Shown here: positions 1-11,628 of the stretch, piece after piece
Layout of the letters: each line of letters begins with the position of its first letter
Numbering within the stretch: position 1 is the stretch's first letter
Source of the DNA: Sarocladium kiliense
Taxonomy: Eukaryota; Ascomycota; Sordariomycetes; Hypocreales; Sarocladiaceae
Assembly: GCA_030734395.1 (NCBI GenBank)
Contig: JAUZTG010000016.1
Location: 558,001 to 622,000, forward strand
DNA length: 64,000 bases
Reading direction: 5' to 3'
Position numbers and translations under genes: made by a program
Notes under the pieces: generated by a model
What the model was told of the DNA's origin: nothing
What the model saw: only the letters and a program-made list of their open reading frames with translations
The model's database searches: none

Positions 1-323
1 GGGCCAGGCGCTTTCTCTTTTCCTTGCGGCGAACATGGCGTTAGAAGCTATGCTGAGTGATACCACAAGCGGACGTTTCTTGATCCCCGATTTATCTGAG
101 AGTTGCGGTACATGGTGGCGAGGACGAAGCGAGCGAGTGGATATGGGTCTACAAAGCGGACATACACTAGGGTTATAGCAAATTTATACAACTAGCGTTT
201 CTCTTCATTTTATCAGATCAATCGCAGTCGCAGTGTATGAGGCTCTTCTGATCCATTTATCGCGAATATATTATCAGTATCGATGGGTATCTATGCAGTA
301 TGTTCATGCAATGTGAAATGCTC
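1..323. other. window start, no gene seen
   Basis: Sequence downstream of the stop codon of the transporter that ends at 324. It presumably holds that gene's 3' untranslated region. I see no open frame with family resemblance on either strand; the edge of a gene lying further left cannot be excluded because the window begins here. Confidence 0.4.
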
Positions 324-2423
324 TTATGTGTCATCCTTTGGCCACAGCAGCTTCTTTGTGCGAAGACAGTAGAGCATGGTGATGAAGACGATGATCCAGA
401 CGACGATCAGACAAGCTGTCATGACACTACCGAAAAGCAGGATGCCCTTGTTATCAAAGATCCGACCCATGGCTTCCGTGGCTGTGATCTGATTGACGAT
501 ACCATTAGCTATCATTCTACATGAGAATGCCTTTTGAAACCATCGCACTTACCAGCGCAGTATTTGGAAACACAAAACTCCACCACGTCATCTGGAAGGG
601 CATGCTATGTCCACCTCGAGTGTATTTCCAGAGCGAGCCGACAGAAACCAGGAAGAACCACATGGCTAGACCCCAAAGCCAGAGAGAGACGAGGAGGGAG
701 ACGATTTTGACGATGGCGGCGGCGTGGGGTGTGTCGAGGAAGTTTGGCGGGAGGATTATGTCGGCTTGGCTGCCGAGTTTGGCTGGGGAAGGATGATCAG
801 TTTGATGGAAAGCGGAGAGGGCAGGGAAGGGAAAGGAGGGAGTGTACCGATGCCGGCGGCGGTGAAGCCGAAGGGACCTATGGAGATGAACTTGGTGCAG
901 TTAGCAAATGATAGAATTTAGACTGCAGGAGCTGACGGGCACTCACCACACCAGGGCGCTGCATATCCCTCGGTAGCTTCTGGGTCATCAGTCTGTACAT
1001 AAAAGCGGCTGAAATCATGAACGCTATGAGACATCCAGTTCCCTGCGTTGTTGCTGCGCCAAATGCCAGTGCCGCGCGGTCAATCAAAAGTTCGTGGCCA
1101 GACTTCTGTGCTGAGTCGATGAGGTTGCTGGCCAACGAAGCGGTGAGGAGGAGTGGGTAGGCGGGGAAGACCCAAGTCGGAGTCATCATGTGTACGGGAA
1201 AGACGCTGTTATCGACAAGTCAGTGGTCAGAAGTGAAAGAAGATTGGAAGGGGGGAAAGGGGACGTACAGGGTTGACCAGAGAATGAGGTAGAGGCCAGC
1301 GCTGGCGATGACGCTGAGGCTAACGTAGATCCAGAAGAGAACTTCCATGGTTCGGAGAAGCCATATTCCGGAACGAGGGATGCCGTAGTCGCATATATTG
1401 ATGAGGATTATGCCAATGCTAGATGTATGTTTAGAAAGAGGCCCGTGATTCATTCGTGTCCTATCACTCACGAGACGAACTGTATACGTTTGGTCAGTCA
1501 GGCTCTCCATTGCGGATGAAGAGGCTGGTGAGCCAGGGGAATATAGCTGCACTCACAAAAGCGGGTATGAAGAGAGACTCGACTTGGTCGGTGAAGGACT
1601 GGGTGAAGCTTCCTGGTCGAAGGTAGAAACGTGCAGAAAGCATAACGCAGTTTGTGAGGAAGAGAACAATGTTGAGGATGCAAAAGAAGATGCCGATGCC
1701 TCTAATCCAGTTGGCACTATATTGAACTGTGTTGAGAGTTAGACGGTGGCCATGAGATGCAGAGCTGAACAAGAGGCAAGCATACGAGAGTGTAGAACAT
1801 TGGCCATGCCGCCGGTTGCCATGGTCTGTACTCCTTCTTAGACATTTTCCAGGACGAATAGTGTGGGGTGATTTGACGCATACCATGGTGAAAAAGGTCC
1901 ATCGATAGCAAGCTATACGATCCTTGATGCTGACTTCCCTCTCCAACATCCGCTCCGCCTTGCTGACTGCCTGTCCAAGACTTGCCGAAGTGTCTGCACG
2001 CCGTCGTCGGCGCGCAGCCGTCGTCTCCTGGCGTCTGAGCTGTGCTGCCTCGGCAGCCGAACTGCTACCATTCATGGCTGGTCGATCCATAACAGATAGA
2101 CTCTGTTCCCGGACTTGATGGGTGGCTGATGGCGCAGACCGAACCTGATGAATGGCTGCGAGGGACAAATGCGTTGACGAGGCCGATTGACTGACAGCAT
2201 GTGCGAAGAAGGGGATTTCCCGCTCCTCCATGGGTGATCTATAGCCCGAGCCCCCCGAGACTTGCTGATCTGCAAAGCCATCTTGGCTGTTGTCGCTGGT
2301 GGTGCTGCTGCCGCTGATACTGCTCATGCTCCTCCTCCCACTATCGTCGTGACGCACAAGAGTCGGGACACTCACATGTCCTCTGCCACCACTCGCGGCG
2401 TTGTCTCCTTCGGCGGAGGCCAT
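324..2423 (-). CDS. TDT-family (malic acid / C4-dicarboxylate / sulfite-type) transporter
   Basis: Predicted plasma-membrane carrier of the tellurite-resistance/dicarboxylate family (the family of S. pombe Mae1 and yeast Ssu1); the substrate cannot be told from sequence. Exons on the minus strand: 2423-1884, 1825-1786, 1726-1557, 1479-1472, 1418-1269, 1205-947, 890-848, 782-553, 488-324; all phases agree and give 534 residues. The first ~170 residues are Ser-rich, cytosolic and poorly conserved. The membrane domain begins near CYRWTFFTM and contains the family signatures TMATGGMAN, ESLFIPAF-FVSI and RPGVFISIGPFGFTAAGI, followed by several hydrophobic helices. It ends with a short charged tail (WPKDDT). 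The fourth exon is only 8 nt. The gene is divergent from dsc2. Family assignment is firm; the short 848-890 exon is the least certain part of the model. Confidence 0.85.
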
Positions 2424-3652
2424 TGCGAGAGGGACGCCTTGTGGTGCTGGCTGCTACGGGGGCAGAAGCTTCTCACAAGGTGAAGGGAGATGGAGGTCCG
2501 GGATTTGGCATCGGAGACTGTGGTTGAGCGTGGTGAAAGAGACGGACTATTGGCAAGATTAGAAGTCTTCCTGGTTCTCCCAGTATGAAAACCCTTGAAA
2601 CTAATTGGCAGATATGCTGAATCTGTAACGCGTTGCCCAAAAAGTTGGCCGTTGCGGCAAGATTCTTCGTCTTGGGGATGCCAACGGTCTACAAGCTCTC
2701 GGCAAGCGTGCCGTTTGATCCGCGAGTCAGGGACCAATACTTCCCGGATCGTTCACCCCGCAGGTTGCTTCTTAAATGAGGTGAAAGTGTACAAACAACG
2801 AAAGTCTTCACGTTACAAGGTTGGCGGTGGCGGGGTGGAAGAGCAGAGAACGGATCATCTGTCGAGGGCAGACGGGGTCAGGCAATAGATGCCGGGGAAG
2901 TCTTGGCCGGCATCAAGGTGGTTGAGTAATAGTGTGAGCGATGGGCGTGTGGGTTGCATCGGTGGTTGTGGGGGTGACGTCTGCCAGTGCATATACGAAG
3001 AATTGAGAAGGCGTAAAGTAGAGTGGGAAAATGTCTAGATGTGTTTTTATCTCATGTGAGGCTGCCATTGGGAGTCCTGGCAACTTTTGTTGTGTTGGAG
3101 ATGGACTGAGCACTCCCGTGTCAGGGGGACGTCATGGTGGAGCGTGCCAGTAAAAAGTATCACTACGGCGTGTCGTCCTCATAGCTAACAAGGATGATAT
3201 TGAACCGACACAGAAGTATCAACGCTTTTGAGGATCTATTCCAGCCTTGTGTGAACTTGGCAATTATTGTCATCTGCTCACCTGGTCCTTCTTTCGTAAA
3301 CGTCAGCCAAGGTCAGACATGCCTTAGTCTACCTTACACCCATCCTCCGTCTAAAACGGCGCCAACCCCACGCACATCTCCGTAAGACACGGGTGACACG
3401 TGACGGAGTTCCCATCCGTCTCGCATCTGACGCAACATCGAAGATGCCAGCTCGCAGAAACATCGCACCATAGGTTCGTTGATTTTCATCTTCCCAATTG
3501 AACCTCCCGACCCTCTTGCTCACTTCGTCTCAGTGCCACAACAGGATAATCACTCAATTATCTTGCTGCACCCCGGGATACGGGCGCATCTTCTCTCGCA
3601 GCATGTTGCGATAGCCACCTGCCACCTTCCACCATCTATCACCATCGCCACC
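2424..3652. promoter_or_regulatory. divergent promoter region, transporter / dsc2
   Basis: A 1.2-kb spacer between two head-to-head genes, so it should hold both promoters and leaders. The part before dsc2 (about 3480-3650) is C/T-rich, as expected of a fungal leader. ORFs here are short, overlap one another on both strands and show no family resemblance. No specific operator is recognised. Confidence 0.5.
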
Positions 3653-4543
3653 ATGTCCTTCACCAACGCGCCCGTCACCCGACTCCTCGTTCTCGGTCTC
3701 GTCTCCACCTCCATCGCCGCCAGTCTCCTCGACGTCAAGCATTATTTCTACATCATCATCGACACTCACATATGGCGCTACCGTCAGTTCTGGAGACTCC
3801 TGGCCTATCAGCTATGCTACACGAACTCGACAGAGGTGCTGTTCGCGGCAATGTCTCTCTACAACCTCCGCATTGTCGAGAGGATGTGGGGGCCGAGGAA
3901 ATATGCTGTACGTCAAGCTGTCTGAGAGCTCTTATGACGGTTTGGGAGTTAGCTAACATGGAAACTATAGTCCTTCATACTGGTCTCGTTCCTTCTGACA
4001 GCGATCATTCCGCCCATCATCATGATCGTACTTCGACCACTGACAGCCGGCATCTTTAACTACATGCCGGCCGGCCCAACCCCCATCGTTTTCGCCGTTC
4101 TCGCACAATACCACGCCGTTGTCCCGCACATGTACAAGTATCGCATAGCCACCTCCCCCGCACCACCCACCAACACCCCCTTCTCCGGCATCACCTTCTC
4201 CGACAAATCCTACAAGTACGCCATCGCACTACACCTCGCTCTGCTACAGTGGCCTGGATCTGTGGTAGGCGCAGTCGTAGGCTGGGCCGTTGGGCAGTCT
4301 TGGAGGGAAGGGCTTGTGCCGCCGAGGGTTGTGAGGTGGAGACTCCCGAGCTGGATGGTTGGGGCGAAGCCGACAAGAAGGAGTGCCGAGTTTGAGAGCA
4401 TGCGGAGGAGGTTAGAAGGGGAGGGAACCGCGGCGGCGGCGCAGGGCGTTGCGTCGGGCGTGGAGGCAGCCGGGGAAGGACAGGCTGAGAGACGGAGGAC
4501 TATGGGGCAACAGATCGTGGATCAATTCCGGGAGGCGCTCTAA
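3653..4543 (+). CDS. dsc2: Dsc2-like pseudo-rhomboid, Dsc E3 ubiquitin ligase subunit
   Basis: Predicted multi-pass membrane subunit of the Golgi/endosome Dsc ubiquitin ligase, which in fungi acts in SREBP activation and membrane-protein quality control. Exons 3653-3907 and 3971-4543 (63-nt intron, phase 0) give 275 residues. The start is the ATG in a good context (caccATGtcc) opening with MSFTNAPVTRLLVLG. The rhomboid-like fold is visible: an N-terminal hydrophobic helix, then DVKHYFY and HIWRYRQFWRLLAYQLCY, and further helices with SFILVSFLLTAIIPP. No Ser-His catalytic pair is evident, consistent with a non-proteolytic rhomboid relative. The C-terminus is basic and Glu/Ala-rich and ends in QQIVDQFREAL. 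The UBA domain of yeast Dsc2 is not visible, so either this lineage lacks it or a downstream exon was missed. Confidence 0.82.
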
Positions 4544-6040
4544 GAATAGCAAGAGCGATAATGGCAATTAAGAATTAGGGTTTTAACACGTTATGAGGCG
4601 AACCCATGTCTCTGGGTTATGCCTTGGACAAAGTTCGGATCGGATGTAAGCAGGCGCCTCGGACAGAGCGAAGAGCCGCCTCAAGGCGGTCAGGTTCGGG
4701 GCATCTAATAACCACCAGGAAAGGGATATATATATCAAGTCCGTCCGGATAGGCCGGCTGACAGGCTCAGCCATGTGGCCGTGTGCCGAAAATGGGGACG
4801 CATCGGCCCAAGGGTGTGGTGGTCAGTCAGACGTCACGGCATAACGCAAGTGACCACCGCCACTAAAAATACCATCGCTGGGAGTGTCGTAGGCATGATT
4901 GGTATAGTAGTAGTTAGTGGAAGCCATCATCCATAGACTAATAAGAGAGGCTTGAAGACAGTTGAGAGAACTAATGACGATGAGCATAATCTGCAGCCAT
5001 CGGCAGATCCGAGCTCAGCAGCTGAACACTCTACATGTATGATCACGTTCAAGAAAGTGAAGAATAAGCAAGCCGTGGCTTATGGATACGCTGGTCTAGA
5101 GTTTTCGATGGTCTCACATTGGAGGTTCAGCTCTGGCGTTCTGGCGTGGCTGAGGCGCGCCCGAGAGATGGTGGAGGTGCAGTGGGCTGGGGCCCGCGTT
5201 TAGTGACAGCATCGGGCACCACCCGTTTCCTAGTTGAAGGTACAGCGGGGGTACTTGGAGGGTACCGGAAGCACTGGCCTCGGAAGTGCAGGGAATAGGA
5301 GGAGAATGTGATGGGAATGGGCGGGACGATCCAGGAACGGGATGTACCTAGGGCCCCTGGACGAGGTACCGGAGGCTGCTAGACTTTGAGACACTGCCAC
5401 TGGAGCTCCCTCAGTACAGCGGCTGCATGGCACCCGGTCTACTACTCGCTACTGCTGCACGGGGGTCCGGGCCCAGTTCGACCTCCTTTTCGTTCCCTGC
5501 ACACGCGCTGCCACCACCCGCTCCAGCCACCTAAAGCTACAGCTTCGCGACAGAGACGCAACCACCACCATCTTTAAGCCTCTCTCTCTCGTGTCGTGTC
5601 TTGTCTTTTGTCTTGCCCGGCCACCCTCCTCTCTTTTCTTTGTCTTGTCCTCCCAACCTCAGTTCACAACCACATTCGGCATCATCACCACCTTCACGAC
5701 AATCACGAGAATCAAGCCTTCTTCACTTTCACGAGCGATACGTAATACTTCTCACAGCCCACACCACCGCCCACCCCTATCTCCAGAAGTCTACCTACTG
5801 CTGCTAGTCCCTGGGGCAAGATCGTCGCGCCAGATTAAAATCGGATCCTCCCAAGAACCACCACAGCCACATGGGATTACGTCCCTGTTAGCTGCTACCG
5901 CGATTCCCTCTCCTCCTCTTCTCGATCTGCCGCCTGGTTCTTTCCCTTTGTGCCAACCCTTGCGAAAGAAAGAACGGTGATGAGCGCATGACCTGTCGCC
6001 CGATCCTCCTCGGACGACCATTCAACCCCTACAGATCAAC
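4544..6040. promoter_or_regulatory. intergenic region with C/T-rich leader of uds1
   Basis: The first ~800 bases show nothing recognisable beyond a TATATATA run near 4730. From about 5380 to 6040 the plus strand is strongly C/T-rich, typical of a fungal core promoter and 5' leader for the gene starting at 6041. Upstream ATGs occur in the leader, including a minimal ATG-AGC-GCA-TGA at 5980-5991 and an out-of-frame one at 5988 that runs past the uds1 start to 6074. The apparent 129-codon frame at 5591-5980 is low-complexity Ser/Pro and is not called as a gene. Confidence 0.5.
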
Positions 6041-8567
6041 ATGTTGGGCTACTCGAATGCTCACGACTCCATGAGCCAGTATGGCGACAGACTTTCCACC
6101 CCTAGTGGCTATGGCAAGGCTGCCATGGAGGGCTATCACAAGGACATTCTCAATGGCTTCGAGCAGGACGCCCCGCGACTCAATCCCGTACGTGGGCACC
6201 TCTCTCGTCTTTAGCATGAGCTGGTCTACTAACGCAACTGTCATAGTTGAATCCAGAACGCCTCGAAAGCTCCGCCCTCGTCGACCTCAAGGATCCCATC
6301 CAAGTCCACCTCCTCACCGAAACCGCCCTTACCGACAGCAAACGATACACCATTCTCTCCCAAGAAGAGGTCGACGAGCTCAAGAAGCAATGTCAGTACA
6401 TCAACCAGCGCATCGACTCTGTCCGTCAGAATCTCGCCATCCAGTCCAAGTACCGCGATGCCGCTATTTCCATGGCAAGACTCTACAGCTCTGGCCGCTC
6501 CGACAGTTCCAGCAAACGTCGAAGCTTCCGGAGTAATCGGTCCAGTGCTGGGGAGCAGCAAGTTCGGGAGGCGGAACTTGAGAGACAGACGTGTGAGCGA
6601 AAGTGTGAGGAGCTTGCGACGGAGCTGTTTGGGCTGGAGAAGCGGATCATGGAACCACAGCGGAGGTTACTCGAGCATACGGCTGGTATTCTGCAGTTAA
6701 CGCACAAGGCATCGGCACGCAAGGATGGCGCACCACCGCAACCTGGACAAATTGTTAATGGCATGCCCGGTAGCCCCGAGAGCATGTACACAAGTCGGGA
6801 ATACGACCAGGACAGCTTTGAGACTTACTTCGAGGACTCAGGATTCCAGCATCTTGACAGGGGTAAGCCCGTTGAGGTCAGCCCCTTGGAGATCCCGATC
6901 AAGTCGCCTATTCGAGAGCAGCAGAACCAGTTGCGCGAGGAGGTGGAACGGGCACGCGAGGAGAATAATAATCTGCTCGCGTCAGTTGCGGAGATGGAGC
7001 GCAAGTTTGAGAGCCTCAACATGGCTGTACGAGAAACGATCATTCGGTTCAATCCCGAAGTCAACGGCGATTATGAGGAGCCACCTTACAGCGGGCCAGA
7101 GCTGGATACCCGGCCAGGAGAGCTGCTCCGCTACCATATGGACTACCTCCAGAGCGGTCTGGTGGCAATTCAGGCGGAGCAAGAAGCAGCAGGTCAACCA
7201 CAGGGGCATGATCCCGCCACGGAAGCGGTGCTTACGAGTTTATGGGAGACGATCCAGTCCGGCCTTGCTGGCATGCGGCAACGAAGGGAAGAGCGCCGGA
7301 GAGCAAGGGCAGACAAAGGTCTTGGTGACGACGAAGAGATGTCCGAAGATGAAGGATTCGATACGGAGGAACCGTACACACTTTCTGGATTCGACACGAG
7401 GATACGCTGGCTGCACCGTCAAGCAACAACACTCATGGACCAGAAGTCCGTACTCAAGCGACAGATCAAGCAGCAGCGCGAGCTCAACAGCAAGTCTGAT
7501 GCCGAGAAGGACGAAGAGCTGGAGAGGAAGCAGCAGGAGGTTGAGGAAAGCAGATTGCTCGTTCACCGCGCCGAAAAGGACGCAACGGATGCGCAGAGGA
7601 TGCTCTCCGAGGCACTTGAGGATCTCGAGCAGGCCCGCGCCGCCGCGAACGAGGGTGCAGAGCTCAGGACACGTGCTGCTGATGCAGATGCCATGGAGGT
7701 GGAGCTGAAGCAGGCGCTCAGGGACCTGAAGGCTGCCAAGGCCGGGGAACAAAAGCTAGCGACTCTCGACACAGATATCGCATCATTGAGGGCACAGCTC
7801 GAAGAGGCTACGGCAGAGCAACAGGCAGCCGAAGCAGCAGCAGAGGACCTGCAAGCCCAGCTCGACAGCAAAGCTCAGGCCCTCAAGGCCAAGGAGGACG
7901 AAGCTGACCAGATGGGCATGACCATTGCCGAGCTCAAGACAGAGGTGACCCTCGCCCGCGCAGAACTCGACGGCGCCTACGGAACGCGCGCCGAGCGTGC
8001 CGCCGACGTCGCCGCAAAGCAATCCTCGGAAGAAACCGCCCGTCTCCGCGACCAAGTCACAACGCTCAAACGCGAGCTCGAAGAAACCGTCAAGGAGCTC
8101 GAGGACATCACCAAAGAGACCATTGGCGCTGAGAGGGAGAAGGGAGAGCTTGAGGGTAGGCTTGACGATGCTCTGCACGAGAGGGAGATCGCAGAGGGAG
8201 AAGTCAAGATGCTCAGAGAGAGGATGGAACAGGAAGCGCAGAAGATGAGGGAGCAGGTTGGGAAATTGAAGGAGGAGTTGGATGGGGAGAGGTTGAAGGC
8301 TGGAGGGTCGGGCGCGGGCGGCAGGGGTGCAGGAGCCAGTATGCTGAGCGAGCAGTTCAGGGCGACGATGAGGGAGGAGAGGAAGAAGTTCCAGGAGGAT
8401 ATTCGGGTGAGTCTTGTTCCGCCGATCGCTTCTCCCAGATGATTACAGCTTTTACTGACTTTTGACTATAGGAGGAGAGAGCGAAGAATCGCCGCCTGGA
8501 GGAAGAGCTTGCGAAGCTTCGGCGCGCACAAGGACCGGGCCGGAGTCCGCTCAGTCCACGGACGTAA
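6041..8567 (+). CDS. uds1: Uds1-domain coiled-coil protein (up-regulated during septation)
   Basis: Homologue of the fungal 'up-regulated during septation' family, linked in fission yeast to septation; molecular role unknown, probably cytoskeletal or septal scaffold. Exons 6041-6187, 6247-8406 and 8472-8567 (introns of 59 and 65 nt, phases agree) give 800 residues. The start ATG opens MLGYSNAHDSMSQYGDR. The Uds1 domain lies at about residues 80-200, around YTILSQEEVDELKKQCQYI and YRDAAISMARLYSS. A linker with short acidic patches follows. From about residue 460 to the end the protein is almost continuous heptad-rich coiled coil (Glu/Lys/Ala/Leu-rich). It ends with a short basic tail, GRSPLSPRT. 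It converges on the sok1-like gene, with 1.2 kb between stop codons. The apparent stop just after 8406 lies in the last intron. Confidence 0.85.
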
Positions 8568-9738
8568 AGAACAGAGGAAGCTATTTATGCTTGCCTCCCT
8601 TCTATTCTTTGTCTTTCCGAGCTCCTACCCATCATCTCTCAAATACCCAACAAACCAAGGCGGTTTCCCCCCATTCACACTTCTTTCTCAGCGTCAGTTC
8701 CGCTGTGACTCTTTTCAACCTTCTCGCGAGCAAGAAAAAAGAAAAAGAAAAAGTTTCCAAGAGGAAACTTCCTACTTGGTCTAATACTGCCCGCTCTCTT
8801 TTTCTATACGATTCAGCTTGAAGTCTGGAAGCTTACCGGGGACGGGGAAACGAATAGCTTCTTCATGTATAGAAATAGGGTGTTCCAAGAATGCATGGGA
8901 GAGCCATGGGTGGCTCTTGACGGGAGGGCGGTCACCAAAACCCAGGCAAGGGTTGGGGGAGTCATGGCATATGATAAGAGGTATCTGGGTCTGTTTTAAA
9001 AGGTGTTTCTAGCAAAGCAATAACAGCATCGTGTTGACTCCTTCAACATTTCAGTCTCGTCTCGCATCGTATCAAATTGGGAGAGAATCTTCGCAGGCCC
9101 GAGCACAAAGTAACAATTGAAAGCTCCAGTGATCACATCGCTGCGGTCCGTTTCACAGTAGTCACACCTTCGTTGAATTATGCAGCCATGCTGCGCGATG
9201 ATGTAGGATGGCTCATGGCATATAATTGTTGCGTAAAGATTCTAATGCAGTTCGCTTGTCTATATGATAGTGGCGCCAAATGACTTTCACCGCCTCTGCG
9301 TCCACACCGCTTGTTCTTCCTCGATTATTGACGACCCTTGCCCTGTGAACGGTGGTTCACCTAGTCTCTTATACTGCTACCGTATGCCTTCTGGAAATAG
9401 AAACACGAACGCCCGTTCGGCACAGAGCGAATGCCATAGCAAGACCTCTGGCCGGCGCCTAGAACGCCTGCTTATCGCCGCCCAATTGGGGATAATAAAA
9501 TTGGATAGATGAAGGGTCAGCCGACCCTGATGAGCATAGACAAAACGCCCCTTCAGAGATATGAAGATGTGATGTAAGAGCCCGACGAAGGGTATACTCA
9601 GATGCAAACGCCATAAATGTGGAAATCGCCATATGCATGTAGACCGGCTCAGTGGGAGTGACCACGAGAGCTACAACCAAAACAGAGCTTGACTCGCTTC
9701 TCGCCATATCTCGCCACAGCTTCGCTAAAGGCTCGCAG
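8568..9738. other. convergent intergenic region, 3' ends
   Basis: Spacer between two convergent genes. The first ~250 bases are T/C-rich with an A-rich run near 8730-8760 and probably hold the uds1 3' untranslated region. I see no supported ORF, RNA gene or repeat in the remainder. Confidence 0.4.
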
Positions 9739-11628
9739 CTAACGAGACATGGGTGTGTCGAGGTAAACGGGCTCGGCCCATACTCGCCAGTGGACGATTC
9801 CTACGTGGGCGAGCTTGGTTGCGATATCCTCGACACCATTGTCCCCGGCAGCCTCATGGAGATCGGCATGCAGCTCGCCAGTGGCTGTGGCAAACAGCGC
9901 ACTCCCCGAAAGGACCCGGTATCGGCGCACGCGATCCCGCAAAGTCTCCATGAGTCGTTCGAGCATCTGGTGTTGCAAATCCCGGAAATCCTCGCCGTCC
10001 ATCTGGAGGAGCTTGTTGACAATGGCATCCTCCACTTCGGGAAGAAGCCTCAGCGGTAAGTTGGTTGCACGGAATACCTCGAGAGCCATGGCAGGGCCAA
10101 CAGCCCGCCAACGATCCATCTGGTGCGAATTCGGGGGTGCAGACTGAAGGATGTCGATCAGAGTTCTATGAAGCCTTCGACGCTTGGTATTCAGGTCTGG
10201 TTGCGAGGGTTGCAGGTACGATGGGATGGCTGAGGGTGCTGGGATGACAAGCGAAGAGCGTGGAGAAGAGTGAGATGACCTAGCAGACAGCGCCTGACTG
10301 GTTGGTCTGGAGCCCGCTGCAGGGCGGAAGCCCGCGAAGGGGCTGTCAAAAATAGCCTCGCCATCCTGAGATCCAGGACGGCTTGCTACTTCAGGGCAGG
10401 CACCGAAGATGTGGCACACACCCTCGAGTCTCTCGTATTGACGAAGGCAACCCTCAAGGAGTACTGCGTCGTACATGTCGTTTTTGAGCCTTGCGATACG
10501 CTCTTCGTCAAATTGAAAGGTTGCCGGCATTGGCTCAGAAGCGCCCTGGGGTAGAAGATGGCGGGCTAGGGTTTCGAAGAATACGCCCATATCTCCAAAG
10601 TCCTGTGCTGGTCGAAGATCGTCATTTGTGTAACGCTGCATCGCATTCTGGTACCAGAGCCTGAACGAGTCGATTTGCATCTTGCCAGCAGCGATCCTTC
10701 GGTAGAAGAACTTCTGCTCAAAGTGCACAGTGTCCTCGATGAGAGCCGGGCGCAAGCAACGAATTTGGTGGTTGGCAACGTCAAGCTTCATAGCCTCGAG
10801 AACGGTGAGCAAATTCTTCATGCCATTGACCAGCTCCTTGAGGTCATTGTTGGCGTTGCCGTTACTCAACTGGTAATAGACCGTATCGACCCAATCATCG
10901 CGCATCGGCGCACAGTGTAATTTGAGAACTCCTCGCAGCCACGAGGCAAGCTTCTCGAGGTCTGCCACGCCCTTGTAAAACTGCTGCATGAAGAGTTCCA
11001 CATTCAGACCCTCATCCAGGACAGCACGGTCGCGAGAGGGGACGAGTGTCTGGATGATGTCCTTCGCCGCGTTCAGCAGCCGCGGTAGACTCCAATCCCC
11101 GCTCTGTGCGTACTCAAGGTCAAATTTTGCGCGATCGGTAAGAAACATCGTGAGATCGTTCCTGAGCGTGTCCCAGAAGATGTTGGCCTTGTCCTGTTTT
11201 CTCTTTCCCTTTTCGCCGTCCATATTAGGGCGGAAGTGAAGATCAGGGTCAAAGTTGATGTCATGACGAAGCTTCGGATTGTGAACGATCTTCATAACAT
11301 CAAGTTCGCTCAGAGTTGCTTTGGTGACTGGAGGTTCAGGGCTCTTAATCGGATCGGATCGTTCGATGGGCGAAACAAGTGTTGATGACATGCTGGATGA
11401 CTGTCGGGAGAGAGACGGTGGCTCAGCGGTCATGGCCGGACTCGCCGTTCTTGAAGGAGCCTCGAGACATTGTCGACGTGGTAGTCTACCTGTAGTTTCG
11501 AGCTTCTTCTCGTCTGTGGTGGTGTTTGAGGAGCGCGAAACATCCTGTTCTTGTCTTGAGTCTCCCTCATTGCTTGTAGATGGATGTGATCGCTCCATTG
11601 AGCCACCCATGCCTCGATCAGGGCCCAT
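9739..11628 (-). CDS. sok1: Sok1 / T-complex protein 11 (Tcp11) family protein
   Basis: Member of the Tcp11 family, which includes yeast Sok1, a dosage suppressor of cAMP-dependent kinase defects; a role in cAMP/PKA signalling is therefore the working annotation, though the biochemical activity is unknown. Single exon, 629 residues. The first ~105 residues are Ser/Thr-rich and disordered. The Tcp11 region starts near SELDVMKIVHNPKLRHDINF and runs through FWDTLRNDLTMFL, LVPSRDRAVLDEGLNVELF, LKLHCAPMRDDWVD and FRLWYQNAM. A Ser/Pro-rich insert lies around residues 430-490, then a helical C-terminal part follows. The start at 11628 has an alternative Met ten codons downstream. The upstream sequence is a long C/T-rich leader on the same strand. 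Confidence 0.85.
   Translation of the reverse strand: MGPDRGMGGSMERSHPSTSNEGDSRQEQDVSRSSNTTTDEKKLETTGRLPRRQCLEAPSRTASPAMTAEPPSLSRQSSSMSSTLVSPIERSDPIKSPEPPVTKATLSELDVMKIVHNPKLRHDINFDPDLHFRPNMDGEKGKRKQDKANIFWDTLRNDLTMFLTDRAKFDLEYAQSGDWSLPRLLNAAKDIIQTLVPSRDRAVLDEGLNVELFMQQFYKGVADLEKLASWLRGVLKLHCAPMRDDWVDTVYYQLSNGNANNDLKELVNGMKNLLTVLEAMKLDVANHQIRCLRPALIEDTVHFEQKFFYRRIAAGKMQIDSFRLWYQNAMQRYTNDDLRPAQDFGDMGVFFETLARHLLPQGASEPMPATFQFDEERIARLKNDMYDAVLLEGCLRQYERLEGVCHIFGACPEVASRPGSQDGEAIFDSPFAGFRPAAGSRPTSQALSARSSHSSPRSSLVIPAPSAIPSYLQPSQPDLNTKRRRLHRTLIDILQSAPPNSHQMDRWRAVGPAMALEVFRATNLPLRLLPEVEDAIVNKLLQMDGEDFRDLQHQMLERLMETLRDRVRRYRVLSGSALFATATGELHADLHEAAGDNGVEDIATKLAHVGIVHWRVWAEPVYLDTPMSR

Noticed and set aside
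4725..4740. TATATATA run as a TATA box
   Set aside because: It lies 1.3 kb from the nearest downstream start and no gene begins nearby.
6725..7708. 327-codon frame inside uds1
   Set aside because: Shadow of the coiled-coil coding sequence in another frame; Arg/Ser-rich without motifs.
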